Notes: a model not told the origin generated them from the letters alone. A stretch of DNA of 64,000 nucleotides from Clostridium sp. BJN0001 (GCF_022869825.1 NZ_CP094971.1:435501-499500); one strand, 5' to 3'. Shown: positions 44,107 to 54,874, counted from the first letter of the stretch. Program-made: numbers and translations.

Positions 44107-45366
44107 GTGAAAAGTATGCTTTTATTTCTTACAAAGAACTTTCCTTTTGATAAAGGTGAGGAATTTATTGAAGATGAAATAATTAGTCTTTCTGAAAAAT
44201 TTGATAAGATTGTACTTATTGCAACAAGTGTAATAGACGATTCTAAAAAAACAAGAACAGTACCTGAAAATGTTACTGTATTTTCAATTAAAGCTTCACA
44301 AGTAAAGAAGAATCTTCTTAAAGAAACAATAAAACTTTTTCCGTATATAGATTATAATAAAATGGTATCTGAAAAAGAGAAGGAATGTATAAAAGGTTCT
44401 ATTAAAAAACGAGCGTTTTTAACTTACTTTCTTTCAAAATCAAATGCTGTTTATGAGGAATGTTTAAAAATAGTAGATAAGACAGATATACTTAAATATG
44501 ATTCAGTTACTTTTTATAGTTATTGGCTTTTTGATACAGCTATTGCTATATTAAGCTTAAAAAAACATTATAACATTAAAAATTCATGCGCTGTAAGTAG
44601 AACTCATAGATATGATCTTTATGCAGACAAAAACAGTTTAAAGTATCTTCCAATGCGTTATTATCTTCTAGAAAATCTCAATATGGTATACCCTTGTTCA
44701 GATGATGGAACAAAGTATTTAAAAAAGCTATACCCAAAGTGTACTGAAAACGTAGAGACAAGATATCTTGGAACTAAGGATTTTGGAGTATCTTCTATTA
44801 AAGATAAAGATGTATTTAATATCGTAAGCTGCTGCCATATCTCACCTGTAAAGAGAGTTGATCTTTTAGCTAAATCTTTAGAATGCCTTAAAGATTCAGG
44901 ATTAAAACTTAAATGGACACATTTTGGTTCTGGTGAAAAACTTGAAAAGTTAAAAGCTTTTTCCAAAGAGAATTTAAGCTTTATGGATGTTAATTTTTAT
45001 GGCGCTATAAAAAATGCTGATTTGATGAAGTACTATAAAAATAATTCTGCTGATGTATTTATAAATACAAGTAGTTCTGAAGGACTTCCTGTAAGTATAA
45101 TGGAAGCTTGTTCTTTTGGAATACCATCTATAGCTACAGATGTTGGTGGAACATCAGAAATTGTAAAAAATGGTGAAACAGGATATCTTATAGATGCAGA
45201 TTTTAAGCTATCTGCTTTAGCTTCAAGAATAAAAGAAATGGCATCAATGCCTTATGAAGAAAAGCTCAAGCTTAGAGAAAAGTGCAGAAAAATATGGGAA
45301 AATAATTTTTATGGAAAATTAAATTTTCAAAAATTTTCAGACGAAATAAAAAGTAAATCTTTATAA
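44107..45366 (+). CDS. Family 4 glycosyltransferase
   Basis: The GTG start has AGAGGTGAT upstream. The 419-residue product has a GT-B C-terminal half with FNIVSCCHISPVKRVDLLAK, the acceptor/donor loop NTSSSEGLPVSIMEACSFG and IPSIATDVGGTSEIVKNGE, all typical of GT4. The N-terminal half is of a less common subtype. It would add a sugar from a nucleotide donor to the growing polysaccharide. Confidence 0.88.
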   Translation: MKSMLLFLTKNFPFDKGEEFIEDEIISLSEKFDKIVLIATSVIDDSKKTRTVPENVTVFSIKASQVKKNLLKETIKLFPYIDYNKMVSEKEKECIKGSIKKRAFLTYFLSKSNAVYEECLKIVDKTDILKYDSVTFYSYWLFDTAIAILSLKKHYNIKNSCAVSRTHRYDLYADKNSLKYLPMRYYLLENLNMVYPCSDDGTKYLKKLYPKCTENVETRYLGTKDFGVSSIKDKDVFNIVSCCHISPVKRVDLLAKSLECLKDSGLKLKWTHFGSGEKLEKLKAFSKENLSFMDVNFYGAIKNADLMKYYKNNSADVFINTSSSEGLPVSIMEACSFGIPSIATDVGGTSEIVKNGETGYLIDADFKLSALASRIKEMASMPYEEKLKLREKCRKIWENNFYGKLNFQKFSDEIKSKSL

Positions 45367-45428
45367 TGAAAAGCGTTAAATATGTTATAATATAAACGTA
45401 TATTATAAATTACATTCAGGAGTGACTT

Positions 45429-46034
45429 ATGGATAAATTCAATGAAATATTAAAGAGAATATTTGATATATTTTTTTCAGCAGTAGGAATACTTGTATTG
45501 AGTCCAATTCTTATAATTATATCAATACTTATAAAAATAGGCTCTGATGGTCCTGTGTTTTTTAAGCAAATAAGAGTTGGAAAAAATGAGAAAAATTTTA
45601 AAATATTAAAGTTTAGAACGATGATTGTTGATGCTGAAAAAGTTGGAAAGCAGATAACAGTTGGAGATGATAACAGAATAACAGGCGTTGGAAAGTTTTT
45701 AAGGAAATATAAAATCGATGAACTCCCACAGCTTTTTAATGTGTTAATTGGCGATATGAGTTTAGTTGGACCAAGACCTGAAGTTCCAAGATACGTTAAA
45801 ATGTATAATAAGGAACAAAAAAAAGTCTTTAAGGTAAGACCGGGAATTACGGATCTTGCGTCATTAAGATATAAAGATGAAAATGATCTTTTAGGAGAAT
45901 CAGATAATCCTGAAGAATTTTACATAAAAAAGGTAATGCCAGATAAATTAGCATTAAATCTTGAATATATAAAGAAAAGTAATATAATTTTTGATATTTA
46001 TATAATAATAAAAACAATAATAAAATGTATCTAA
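45429..46034 (+). CDS. Initiating phosphoglycosyl transferase (bacterial sugar transferase)
   Basis: The 201-residue product has one N-terminal hydrophobic helix, then the conserved domain: VFFKQIRVGKNEKNFKILKF, FRTMIVDAEK, YKIDELPQLFNVLIGDMS and LVGPRPEVPRY. The length fits the short monotopic PglC/WcaJ-C class. It moves a sugar phosphate to undecaprenyl phosphate, starting the repeat unit. Its donor may be the 4,6-dehydratase product. Confidence 0.92.
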   Translation: MDKFNEILKRIFDIFFSAVGILVLSPILIIISILIKIGSDGPVFFKQIRVGKNEKNFKILKFRTMIVDAEKVGKQITVGDDNRITGVGKFLRKYKIDELPQLFNVLIGDMSLVGPRPEVPRYVKMYNKEQKKVFKVRPGITDLASLRYKDENDLLGESDNPEEFYIKKVMPDKLALNLEYIKKSNIIFDIYIIIKTIIKCI

Positions 46035-46065
46035 GAGCAGTATAGTACTGATGGAAGGAAGTAAA

Positions 46066-47184
46066 TTGGAAATGAAAAAATTAAATTTTGCGATTATTGG
46101 TTGTGGAAGAATATCATATAAACATGTTGAAGCATTATATAATAATAGAGAAGAAGCAGTTTTAAAGGCAGTTTGTGACGTCATTTTAAAAAAGGCTGAA
46201 TCAAAAAGAGATGAATACTTAGAAAAGATGGGCGAAGACAAAAAAGTCTCTACATATACTGATTATAAAGACATGATAGATAATGAAGATTTAGATGTCG
46301 TTACAGTAGCTACAGAGAGTGGATATCATGCAAAAATTGCTATTTATGCAATGGAACATGGAATAAATGTTATTGTAGAAAAACCTATGGCAATGTCAAT
46401 TGACGATGCTAATAAAATGATAGAAGTAGCAGAAAAGAACCATGTAAAATTAAGTATATGTCATCAGAACAGATTTAATAAACCAGTAGTAAAACTTAGA
46501 GAAGCAATAGAAAACAATAAGTTCGGAAAGCTTGTAAATGGAGAAGCAAGAATTTTATGGAATAGAAACATGGATTATTATAATCAGGCTCCATGGAGAG
46601 GAACATGGAAACTTGATGGAGGAACTTTAATGAACCAGTGTATTCATAATATAGATCTTCTTCAATGGATGATGGGAGGAGAGATAGACAAAGTTTATGC
46701 AGAGTGTGATACATTCTTAAGAGATATTGAAGCAGAAGATTTTGGAACTATCTTAATTAGATTTAAAAATGGTGCAATAGGTATTGTTGAAGGTTCAGCA
46801 TGCGTATATCCAAAGAATCTTGAAGAAACTTTAAGTGTATTTGGAGAAAAAGGAGCAGTATCTATCGGAGGTCTTGCAGTAAATCAGCTTGAAACTTGGA
46901 GATTTGAAGGTGATGATGAAGAAAAAGTAAAAGGCGAAGTTAATACAAAGATAGATAACGTTTATGGAAAAGGACATACTCCTTTATTTAAAAATGTAAT
47001 AGATGCTATAAATAATGATACAGAGCCTCTTGTTTCAGGAAAAGAAGGAATAAAGGCAATGTCAATTATACTTGCAGCATATAAATCAAGAAAAACAGGA
47101 CTTCCAGTAAAATTTCCATTTACAAACTTTAAAACAACAGACATGGAAGATACATTTGAAGGAAGAAAAAAATATAGAAAATAA
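46066..47184 (+). CDS. Gfo/Idh/MocA-family sugar oxidoreductase
   Basis: The TTG at 46066 sits 6 bases after GGAAGGAA and is preferred; the ATG at 46072 is also possible. The roughly 372-residue product has the NAD(P) loop FAIIGCGRISYKH, the family motif VEKPMAMSIDDANKMIE and KLSICHQNRFNKP, with GGGTLMNQCIHNIDLLQW-like sequence (DGGTLMNQCIHNIDLLQWMM) holding the catalytic His-Asp. It likely oxidises or reduces a UDP-sugar for this locus, as WbpB/WlbA-type enzymes do. Confidence 0.88.
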   Translation: MEMKKLNFAIIGCGRISYKHVEALYNNREEAVLKAVCDVILKKAESKRDEYLEKMGEDKKVSTYTDYKDMIDNEDLDVVTVATESGYHAKIAIYAMEHGINVIVEKPMAMSIDDANKMIEVAEKNHVKLSICHQNRFNKPVVKLREAIENNKFGKLVNGEARILWNRNMDYYNQAPWRGTWKLDGGTLMNQCIHNIDLLQWMMGGEIDKVYAECDTFLRDIEAEDFGTILIRFKNGAIGIVEGSACVYPKNLEETLSVFGEKGAVSIGGLAVNQLETWRFEGDDEEKVKGEVNTKIDNVYGKGHTPLFKNVIDAINNDTEPLVSGKEGIKAMSIILAAYKSRKTGLPVKFPFTNFKTTDMEDTFEGRKKYRK

Positions 47185-47207
47185 AAGATAAAAGGTGGGT
47201 ATGAGTT

Positions 47208-48104
47208 ATGAAAGTTAAAAAAGCAATTATCCCTGCAGCAGGTCTAGGAACAAGATTTTTACCTGCAACAAAAGCACAACCTAAGGAAATGCTTCCAATA
47301 GTTGATAAGCCAACTATTCAGTACATTATAGAAGAAGCTGTTGCATCGGGAATAGAAGAAATACTTGTAATAACAGGTAGAAATAAAAAATGTATAGAAG
47401 ATCATTTTGATAAATCAATTGAACTTGAACTTGAACTTGAAAAGTCAGGTAAAACAGAAATGCTTAATATGGTAAGAAAGATTTCTGATATGGTAGATAT
47501 ACATTATATAAGACAAAAAGAGCCAAAAGGTTTAGGCCATGCAATTTATTGTGCTAAAACATTTGTTGGAAATGAACCATTTGCAGTTCTTTTAGGAGAC
47601 GATGTAGTTCATAGTAAAAAGCCATGCTTAAAGCAGCTTATTGACTGTTTTGATGAATACAATACAACAATACTAGGAGTGCAGCATGTAAATAAGAATG
47701 ATGTATCTAAATATGGTATTGTTGAAGGAATTCATATTGAAGGAAACGTATTTAAAGCAAAAAGACTTATTGAGAAACCTAAAATTGAAGAAGCACCAAG
47801 CAATATCGCTATACTTGGAAGATATATTATAATGCCTCAAATTTTTGATGTACTTAAAAATACAAAGCCAGGTAAAAATGGAGAGATACAGCTTACAGAT
47901 GCATTAAATACACTTATAGGAAGAGAAGCTATGTATGCATATAGTTTTGAAGGAAGACGTTATGACGTAGGAGACAAAATGGGATTTCTTCAGGCGACAG
48001 TAGAATATGCACTTAGAAAACCAAAGTTACGTGATAGATTTATTGAATATTTAAGTAGCAAACCATGGGACAAAATAGAATGCGAACAAAAGAATAAGCA
48101 ATAA
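47208..48104 (+). CDS. galU: UTP-glucose-1-phosphate uridylyltransferase
   Basis: The 298-residue product has the GalU signature KKAIIPAAGLGTRFLPATKA and QPKEMLPIVDKPTIQYIIEE, then FAVLLGDDVV and RLIEKPKIEEAPSN. It makes UDP-glucose for polysaccharide and glycolipid synthesis. It closes the collinear polysaccharide run, 23 bases after the oxidoreductase. Confidence 0.95.
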   Translation: MKVKKAIIPAAGLGTRFLPATKAQPKEMLPIVDKPTIQYIIEEAVASGIEEILVITGRNKKCIEDHFDKSIELELELEKSGKTEMLNMVRKISDMVDIHYIRQKEPKGLGHAIYCAKTFVGNEPFAVLLGDDVVHSKKPCLKQLIDCFDEYNTTILGVQHVNKNDVSKYGIVEGIHIEGNVFKAKRLIEKPKIEEAPSNIAILGRYIIMPQIFDVLKNTKPGKNGEIQLTDALNTLIGREAMYAYSFEGRRYDVGDKMGFLQATVEYALRKPKLRDRFIEYLSSKPWDKIECEQKNKQ

Positions 48105-48142
48105 TATTTTAATATGTGAGTCGAAAGTGGTGAATAATCTAG

Positions 48143-49210
48143 ATGCCTAATTATAAAGAATTATATTTGAATCTAAAAAAAGAGTATGAATCATATCAGC
48201 TTTCCTCAGAAAAAAATTTGCAAAAATTAAGCAACAGAGTTACAAAACTCGAAAAAGATATAAGTTCGCTCAGTAATATAGTTGAAATAAGTAAATATAT
48301 AAATACGTTTTTATGCAATGATAATCTCACAATGATGATTAATGATATGATAATAGGTATTTTAGGGGTTACGTATTCAACTATATTAGTAAAACAGGGG
48401 GACATGCTCTTAATAAAGAGCACAAATGTTCCTGAAAATGAAAATGCATTAATTCCACAGGAAATTGATAAAATAAATAAATACGAAAGATTTATTATAA
48501 ATTCTAAAAAGCCAATAAGACCTGAAAATGAAAATAGAACTCAAATAAAATCAATAATGGGAATGCCTATAAAGCTTAGAGAAAAATTTATTGGGTATGT
48601 AATAGTAGAGCATTATATATATAATTTTATGAATGCTGAACTTGAAAAGTTTTTAAATTCAATTGCGAATCAAATAGCAGTTGCACTTGATAATTTTGAA
48701 TTATATAAAAAACTTGAGGACATTACTAAAAAAGATGCACTTCTTGGAATATACAATAGAAAATACTTTTTTGAATATATGAATAGTGAAATTATTGGAA
48801 AGACAAAGAATATGTCTATTATAATGCTTGATATAGATGATTTTAAGAATGTTAATGACACTTTTGGACATCAGTTTGGTGATGAAGTTTTAAGAGTAAT
48901 TACGAGTATTATAAAAAGCAGACTTACTAAAGAAGATATTCTTGCAAGATATGGTGGAGAAGAGTTTATTATATGTATGCGTGATAAAGATAGAAATGAC
49001 GTATATAAAATTATAGAGAATATCAGAAAAACAGTTGGAGAAACTGATGTAAAATATCAAGAAAGTTCAAGAAAAGTAACTGTAAGTTTTGGAATTGTAT
49101 TTTATTCAGAAAGTATAAATAGTGCAAATAAACTTGTAAAAGTCGCAGATAAAATGCTTTACAAAGCAAAAGAATTGGGAAAAAACAGGGTAGTTGTATC
49201 AGAATTATAA
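48143..49210 (+). CDS. GAF-GGDEF diguanylate cyclase
   Basis: The 355-residue product has an N-terminal coiled coil (residues 1-45), a GAF-like sensor (about 50-185) and a GGDEF domain (about 190-355) with DALLGIYNRKYF, MLDIDDFKNVNDTFGH and the active motif RYGGEEF. It should make c-di-GMP in the cytosol, which often controls surface polysaccharide and motility. No clear inhibitory RxxD site was noticed. It follows galU by 38 bases and may be co-transcribed. Confidence 0.9.
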   Translation: MPNYKELYLNLKKEYESYQLSSEKNLQKLSNRVTKLEKDISSLSNIVEISKYINTFLCNDNLTMMINDMIIGILGVTYSTILVKQGDMLLIKSTNVPENENALIPQEIDKINKYERFIINSKKPIRPENENRTQIKSIMGMPIKLREKFIGYVIVEHYIYNFMNAELEKFLNSIANQIAVALDNFELYKKLEDITKKDALLGIYNRKYFFEYMNSEIIGKTKNMSIIMLDIDDFKNVNDTFGHQFGDEVLRVITSIIKSRLTKEDILARYGGEEFIICMRDKDRNDVYKIIENIRKTVGETDVKYQESSRKVTVSFGIVFYSESINSANKLVKVADKMLYKAKELGKNRVVVSEL

Positions 49211-49257
49211 AAAAAATATGTAACTTCGATTAATTTTAAGGAGGCTCTTTATTTAAA

Positions 49258-50415
49258 ATGAATATAAAAAAATTAAAGCTTCTTATAAAAGGTGATGAAG
49301 GAGTTAAATTAGATTTTAAGCAGCAGCTTGAATTATCTAGTGAGACAGGTAAAAAAGAACTTACAAAAGACATATGTGCTATTGCAAATTCAAATGGTGG
49401 ACGAGGCTACCTTGTAATAGGTGTTGAGGACAAGACTAAAAAAATAATAGGTCTTGATGATGAAAATATGTTTAAGGAAGAGCAGGTTCAGCAGATAATA
49501 ACAAGTAGATGTGAACCTCCAATTCCTATAAAGGTAGATTTTGTAAATTATAAAGAGAAGGTTATTGGAGTAATTACAATATTTGATGCACAGCAAAGAC
49601 CTTATCAGGTAAGAGATAATGGGGCTTTTTATATAAGACGTGGATCAACTACAGATGTAATGAGAAAGCAAGAGCTTATATCACTTTTGGAATCAGAACT
49701 TAGTCTTACAATAGAAACGTGTCCTGTTATTCAAAGTGATATAAAAATGCTAAACATGGATATTGTGAAAAAATATTTTCAAAAGAAAGATATTGAGCTT
49801 AATGAAAAAAATGAGAAGTTTCTTTTAGTAAGTGCAGGAATTATTTCAAAACAGAGAGAAACCTGTGAGTATAAATGCACTTATGGAGGTCTTCTCGTAT
49901 TTTCAGATGAAAATTATTTGAGCATACCAAATAACATAATAAAGATAGTTTATTCAAATAATGGAAAAAGTGAAGTGGCAGTAATTCAAGGAAGTTTATT
50001 ATCAATGATAGAAAAGTGTATGGATACTTTAAAGAAAATTCTTCCGTCAGATTATCCTATAACTTCAGTTCTTGAAGCTATAAAAAATGCAGTTTTATAT
50101 AGGGAATACTTTGCATTAAACAGAATTATAGAAGTATTTATATCTGATGATGATATAATAGTAACAAGTCCTGGTGAATTTATTAATCAGAACATAAATG
50201 GTGAAAAAACTAATTACAGCAGAAGAAATATATGGCTCTATGAGAAGATGATTACTTTAGATGATGGAAAAGGTTTTTTGAATAATGGAAATGGGCTAAA
50301 GAGAATAAAGAATTCTTTTAAGGGAAGAAGAGTAAAGTTTATAAATTCAAGAGTTGAACATAGTTTTAAAGTAATACTTCCTGGAACAAAATATAAATTA
50401 AGAGGTGATATATAG
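49258..50415 (+). CDS. AlbA_2/Schlafen-type putative DNA-binding protein
   Basis: The 385-residue product opens with the AlbA_2 domain: EGVKLDFKQQLELSSETG, KDICAIANSNGGRGYLVIGV and RPYQVRDNGAFYIRRGSTT. A C-terminal ATPase-like region (VLEAIKNAVLYREYFALNR, then DDDIIVTSPGEF) resembles the HATPase-like part of RecG-like transcriptional regulators. Such proteins are mostly uncharacterised regulators or nucleic acid enzymes. The stop codon abuts the acyltransferase start, so the two are translationally coupled. Confidence 0.78.
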   Translation: MNIKKLKLLIKGDEGVKLDFKQQLELSSETGKKELTKDICAIANSNGGRGYLVIGVEDKTKKIIGLDDENMFKEEQVQQIITSRCEPPIPIKVDFVNYKEKVIGVITIFDAQQRPYQVRDNGAFYIRRGSTTDVMRKQELISLLESELSLTIETCPVIQSDIKMLNMDIVKKYFQKKDIELNEKNEKFLLVSAGIISKQRETCEYKCTYGGLLVFSDENYLSIPNNIIKIVYSNNGKSEVAVIQGSLLSMIEKCMDTLKKILPSDYPITSVLEAIKNAVLYREYFALNRIIEVFISDDDIIVTSPGEFINQNINGEKTNYSRRNIWLYEKMITLDDGKGFLNNGNGLKRIKNSFKGRRVKFINSRVEHSFKVILPGTKYKLRGDI

Positions 50416-51384
50416 GTGTCTAAGGAAAGAATAGATTACTTTGATTATGTAAAGGGAATTGCGATTTTACTCGTTATATGGGGACATTTAAATTATTGTA
50501 ATGATAATATAAGAATGTTTATATATTCATTTCATATGCCTCTTTTTTTTATAGTTTCAGGTGCATTAATTAGATACATAGGTATTGATTCGGATTTAAA
50601 AAAAGGATTAATAAAAAAATTTAAAGCACTCATTGTTCCATATTTTACATTTGGAATTTTAAGCATATTAATACAGCTTAATTTTAGTGAATTTAATGAT
50701 GAAACATTTTCTTATTATATTAAAAGACTTTTAACGCTGCAAGGATTTGATGCGTTATGGTTTCTACCATCTATGTTTTTTTCTATAATAATTTTTATGG
50801 TATTAAAAAAATATATAAAAAATGATTTTATTATAGCAGGTTCATGTATTTTTTTATTTATTGTAGGTTTAACACAAAATAGTATGGAAAGCATATTTTT
50901 ATTAATACTTTTCAGAGTTTTTGTTGCTCTTTTTTTTATAGCTTTTGGATATTATTTATTTGAAGTTATAAAAAAATATGATGTGCCGCTTAGTCTTTCA
51001 ATTGTAGGAATGATAATAGTATATTTTGCTTCACAGTATAATGGAGATGTTGAAATTTATGCACTTCAGCTTAATAATAAATTTATTTTTATTTTTACAT
51101 CTTTATTTGGTACATATTTTCTTATAAACATGTTTAAAAATGAAAAAAATAATAAGGCTCTATTATTTTTGGGAAAAAATTCACTTTTAATAATGCTTAC
51201 ACATCAGATTATAATAAGAGCATTTAAAAATTATGGTTTTGTCATTTCAGGACATAGAAAAATGGCACTATTTTTAGTTGTAATTGCTTTTATTGAAGTG
51301 CCTATTATCTTTATTGTTAATAAGTTTCTGCCATTTATGATTGGTAGAAAATATAAGGGCAGTATTGATAAAATTAAAGGATAA
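50416..51384 (+). CDS. Membrane acyltransferase, family 3
   Basis: The GTG start immediately follows the upstream stop codon. The 322-residue product has about ten hydrophobic segments and the acyltransferase-3 opening RIDYFDYVKGIAILLVIWGH with the catalytic His, then YSFHMPLFFIVSGALI. These enzymes O-acetylate surface sugars or peptidoglycan. It may modify the polysaccharide encoded upstream; that link is inference. Confidence 0.85.
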   Translation: MSKERIDYFDYVKGIAILLVIWGHLNYCNDNIRMFIYSFHMPLFFIVSGALIRYIGIDSDLKKGLIKKFKALIVPYFTFGILSILIQLNFSEFNDETFSYYIKRLLTLQGFDALWFLPSMFFSIIIFMVLKKYIKNDFIIAGSCIFLFIVGLTQNSMESIFLLILFRVFVALFFIAFGYYLFEVIKKYDVPLSLSIVGMIIVYFASQYNGDVEIYALQLNNKFIFIFTSLFGTYFLINMFKNEKNNKALLFLGKNSLLIMLTHQIIIRAFKNYGFVISGHRKMALFLVVIAFIEVPIIFIVNKFLPFMIGRKYKGSIDKIKG

Positions 51385-51432
51385 TGATATTATATTTAAA
51401 TAGTTATAACATAAAGTACGGAGGTTTTAATA

Positions 51433-52653
51433 ATGTCAAACGTTTTAGATGAGTTATTAGAAAGAGGTTACATAAAACAGTTTACTCACGAAGAGGAAAC
51501 AAGAAAATTATTAGAAAATGAAAAGGTAACTTTTTATATAGGATTTGATCCAACAGCAGATAGTCTTCATGTAGGTCATTTTATTGCACTTATGTTTATG
51601 GCTCATATGCAAAGAGCAGGACACAGACCAATAGCACTTTTAGGTGGAGGAACAGCTATGGTTGGTGATCCAAGTGGAAAAACTGATATGAGAAAAATGC
51701 TTACTAAAGATCAGATTCAGCATAATGTTGACCATATAAAGAAGCAGATGTCAAGATTTATTGATTTTTCAGATGGAAAAGCACTTCTTGTTAATAATGG
51801 AGACTGGCTACTTAATTTAAATTATGTAGATTTTTTAAGAGAAGTAGGAGTACATTTTACAGTAAATAAGATGCTTACTGCTGAATGTTTTAAGCAGAGA
51901 ATGGAAAAAGGACTTTCATTCTTAGAATTCAACTATATGCTTATGCAGGGATATGATTTTTACGTATTAAATCAGAAATATAACTGTAAGCTTGAACTTG
52001 GTGGAGATGACCAGTGGTCAAATATGATTGCAGGTGTTAATCTTGTAAGAAAAAAGGCACAAGGTCAGGCAATGGCATTAACATGTACACTTTTAACAAA
52101 CAGTCAGGGACAGAAGATGGGAAAAACAGTAGGTGGAGCTTTATGGCTTGATCCTGAAAAGACATCTCCTTATGACTTCTATCAATATTGGAGAAATGTA
52201 GATGATGCAGATGTAGAGAAATGTCTTTCACTTTTAACATTCCTTCCTATGGATGAAGTAAGAAGATTAGGCTTACTTGAAGGAGCTGAAATAAATAAGG
52301 CTAAAGAAGTTCTTGCATATGAAGTTACAAAGCTTGTTCATGGTGAAGAAGAAGCTAAAAAAGCAGATAAGGCTGCAAAAGCATTATTTGTTGGAGGAAC
52401 TGATATGAGTAGTGTTCCAACAAATGAAATGGGAAAAGAAGATTTAGGTCTTCCTATTATAGATGTTTTAGCAAAGCTTAAAATTGTATCTACAAAATCT
52501 GAAGCAAGAAGATTAATTCAGCAAAATGGATTATCATTAAATGATGAAAAAGTTACAGATGTTAAGAGAACACTTACAGAAGATGATTTTAAAGATGGTT
52601 CTGCTTTAGTAAAAAGAGGAAAGAAAAATTATAACAAAATAGTTATTAAATAA
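51433..52653 (+). CDS. tyrS: Tyrosyl-tRNA synthetase
   Basis: The 406-residue product has the class I signature [12 protein letters not shown] (HIGH type), [12 protein letters not shown] for tyrosine/tRNA binding, KMGKT as the KMSKS loop, and a C-terminal S4 domain ([15 protein letters not shown]). It charges tRNA-Tyr. The KMGKT loop and length fit the TyrZ-like branch rather than TyrS of Bacillus. Only 48 bases separate it from the previous gene, leaving no room for a T-box leader. Confidence 0.96.
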   Translation: MSNVLDELLERGYIKQFTHEEETRKLLENEKVTFYIGFDPTADSLHVGHFIALMFMAHMQRAGHRPIALLGGGTAMVGDPSGKTDMRKMLTKDQIQHNVDHIKKQMSRFIDFSDGKALLVNNGDWLLNLNYVDFLREVGVHFTVNKMLTAECFKQRMEKGLSFLEFNYMLMQGYDFYVLNQKYNCKLELGGDDQWSNMIAGVNLVRKKAQGQAMALTCTLLTNSQGQKMGKTVGGALWLDPEKTSPYDFYQYWRNVDDADVEKCLSLLTFLPMDEVRRLGLLEGAEINKAKEVLAYEVTKLVHGEEEAKKADKAAKALFVGGTDMSSVPTNEMGKEDLGLPIIDVLAKLKIVSTKSEARRLIQQNGLSLNDEKVTDVKRTLTEDDFKDGSALVKRGKKNYNKIVIK

Positions 52654-52751
52654 TTTAAAGGAAAACTTCTCTATTAATTTTATTGTATTTATTTCGATAT
52701 ATAATATAGTAAAGTTAATTCAGAAGTTTTTTTTATAGGAGTTTAATAATA

Positions 52752-54593
52752 ATGCCAAGTATTAATAATATAAACAATGGATACAAAGTTAATAATAAAA
52801 AAATATCAAGTAAACTTACATTTGAAGTTGGAGAGAAATTTACAGGAAGAATAGTAGATAAAGGTGATGGAAATGATATCACAGTAAGACTTTCTGATGG
52901 ATGGCAGTTTATTGCAGAGTACGATGGACCAGATGTAAATCTTGATGATATTAAGCTAGTACAGTTTCAGGTAGATGGATATAGTAATGGAAAGCTTAAA
53001 TTAAAACTTATAAAATCATCAGCAAATGCTGAGGATTTAAGTAGTGATGAAAATTTTAATAATATAATTGAAAAAGAAGGACTTTCAAAAGAGGATATTA
53101 GTATTTTAAAAGATATGGTAGATCATGGTATGAGCCTTACTAAAGAAAATATTAATCTTGTTAAAGGTCTTTTACAGTTTAAAGGAAAAATTTCGCTAGA
53201 TAATGAAGAGGTAAATGAATTTATTCAGAAGTTTTTAAATAGTAGAGGAGTAAGTTCTGATTCTACAGAAGGAAATAAAATAAAAGAAATATTAACTAAA
53301 TTTTTTAACGAATTTCAAAGTATGTCAGAGAAAGATATTTTAACATTTATTGAAAATAATATAGATTTTTCTGAAGAAAATATAAAAAGCTTTGAAGGTC
53401 TATTTAAAAACAGTGTAGATTCGAGTACCCCACAGAAAACTATTGAAAATGTGGTTAAGAATATAAATGATCAAATTCAAAATTTATCTAAAGGAGAAAA
53501 TTTAACTGACTTTCCATCAGATAAGGATATTGAGTTATTTAATAAAATGATTATGGATAATTCAAATGATACGGAAAATCTTATCAAAGAAGATAAGCAA
53601 AATATATCTTCGCCTCAAAGCCAGATGAAAGCAACTGAAACATACGTTTCAAATGATCCTGGCAAAAAGATAAATGTTATGGATCTTTTAAAGACTCTTT
53701 CGGAAAATTATGATAATGATACAAAATTTCAGCAAAACGATGAATTTGTTGAAATAAAAAATATAATACAAAATTTAGATGATGAGTCTATAAAAAATAT
53801 AATAAATGATCTTAATATAGATGGTAGTTATGATGAAAATAATATAAGTAAAGAAGCTTCAAAAATTATAGATGAAGCTAATAAAGCAAAACTTGAAAAT
53901 ATTATTTCAAAATCGCAAAATAAAGATGTAAATCTTACTGATAGTGAATATAAAAAGATAGTTAATCTAATAAAAGAAGAGATATCTAATAGTGCAGTAA
54001 AGAATGATACTTTAAATGATACGAGTAAAAATCTATTAAAAACTGACTATAAAGATATAAAAGATAATATAAAAAATAATATTAATGAAGTAAAGGATGC
54101 TGTTAAAAATATAATAAAGCATCTTCAGTCTGATTCGAATATTACTGATAAGATAATATCAATAATAAAAAGTAATATTAGTGATATAAAAGTCTTTAAT
54201 TCTATAAATGATAAATATTATTATATTAATTTTCCTATAAAGGCTCAAGATAGTGAATGTCCATGTAGAGTAATTATTAAAGACAAAAGAAAAGATGGAA
54301 AGAAAATAGATAAGACAAATGCAAGAATGATAGTTACAATAGATACAGCTAATATGGGAAAAGTAGATAATTATGTAATTATAAATAAGAATAGGCTCGA
54401 TGTAAATATAAAGTGTGAACCTAATTTTGTTAGAACGATAGAAAATAAAAAAATAAATCTTATAAATGGCCTTAGCACTTTAGGATTAAATATTAATGTT
54501 TCTGTAAATCCGAAGGTTGAAGAAACAGATATAACAAACTGTAGAAAGTTTTTCAACGATTTTACTATATCAGTAATTGACACAATGGTATAA
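52752..54593 (+). CDS. FliK-like protein (YlqG-type)
   Basis: The 613-residue product is Asn/Lys/Asp-rich and poorly conserved over most of its length, with a globular N-terminus (about 20-95) and a C-terminal domain (about 490-613) holding RMIVTIDTANMGKVDNYVII and NINVSVNPKVEET. That end resembles the C-terminus of flagellar hook-length protein FliK. The next gene is an FlhB C-terminal homologue, the same pairing as ylqG-ylqH in Bacillus. No flagellar genes are near. Its function away from flagella is unclear. Confidence 0.65.
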   Translation: MPSINNINNGYKVNNKKISSKLTFEVGEKFTGRIVDKGDGNDITVRLSDGWQFIAEYDGPDVNLDDIKLVQFQVDGYSNGKLKLKLIKSSANAEDLSSDENFNNIIEKEGLSKEDISILKDMVDHGMSLTKENINLVKGLLQFKGKISLDNEEVNEFIQKFLNSRGVSSDSTEGNKIKEILTKFFNEFQSMSEKDILTFIENNIDFSEENIKSFEGLFKNSVDSSTPQKTIENVVKNINDQIQNLSKGENLTDFPSDKDIELFNKMIMDNSNDTENLIKEDKQNISSPQSQMKATETYVSNDPGKKINVMDLLKTLSENYDNDTKFQQNDEFVEIKNIIQNLDDESIKNIINDLNIDGSYDENNISKEASKIIDEANKAKLENIISKSQNKDVNLTDSEYKKIVNLIKEEISNSAVKNDTLNDTSKNLLKTDYKDIKDNIKNNINEVKDAVKNIIKHLQSDSNITDKIISIIKSNISDIKVFNSINDKYYYINFPIKAQDSECPCRVIIKDKRKDGKKIDKTNARMIVTIDTANMGKVDNYVIINKNRLDVNIKCEPNFVRTIENKKINLINGLSTLGLNINVSVNPKVEETDITNCRKFFNDFTISVIDTMV

Positions 54594-54616
54594 TTATTTT
54601 AAGAAAGGGGTAAGTT

Positions 54617-54874
54617 ATGAATCAGAGAAAAAAAGCTGCGGCTCTTCAATATGAATTTAATAATGAAGCTCCTGTAGTTACAGCTTATGGTATTGGAAAA
54701 ATTGCAGATAATATAATAGAAAAAGCGAAAGATAATGATGTTCCTGTTGTATATAATAAGGAACTTACAAATTTATTATGTAACGTTGATGTTGGAAGCG
54801 AAATTCCTGATGAACTATATGAAGCTGTAGCACATATTATAGCTTTTGTAACAGATATTGATAAAAAATTATAG
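54617..54874 (+). CDS. FlhB C-terminal-domain homologue (YlqH-type)
   Basis: The 85-residue product corresponds to the cytoplasmic end of FlhB/EscU export proteins: KKAAALQYEFNNEAPVVTAY, GIGKIADNIIEKAKDNDVPV and LLCNVDVGSEIPDELYEAVA. It lacks the membrane domain and the NPTH autocleavage motif. In Firmicutes such stand-alone copies follow FliK-like genes, as here with a 23-base gap. A role in export control is inferred only from this pairing. Confidence 0.85.
   Translation: MNQRKKAAALQYEFNNEAPVVTAYGIGKIADNIIEKAKDNDVPVVYNKELTNLLCNVDVGSEIPDELYEAVAHIIAFVTDIDKKL

Noticed and set aside
51385..51432. T-box riboswitch before tyrS
   Set aside because: Only 48 bases separate tyrS from the preceding gene, too short for a T-box leader, and no T-box motif is seen.
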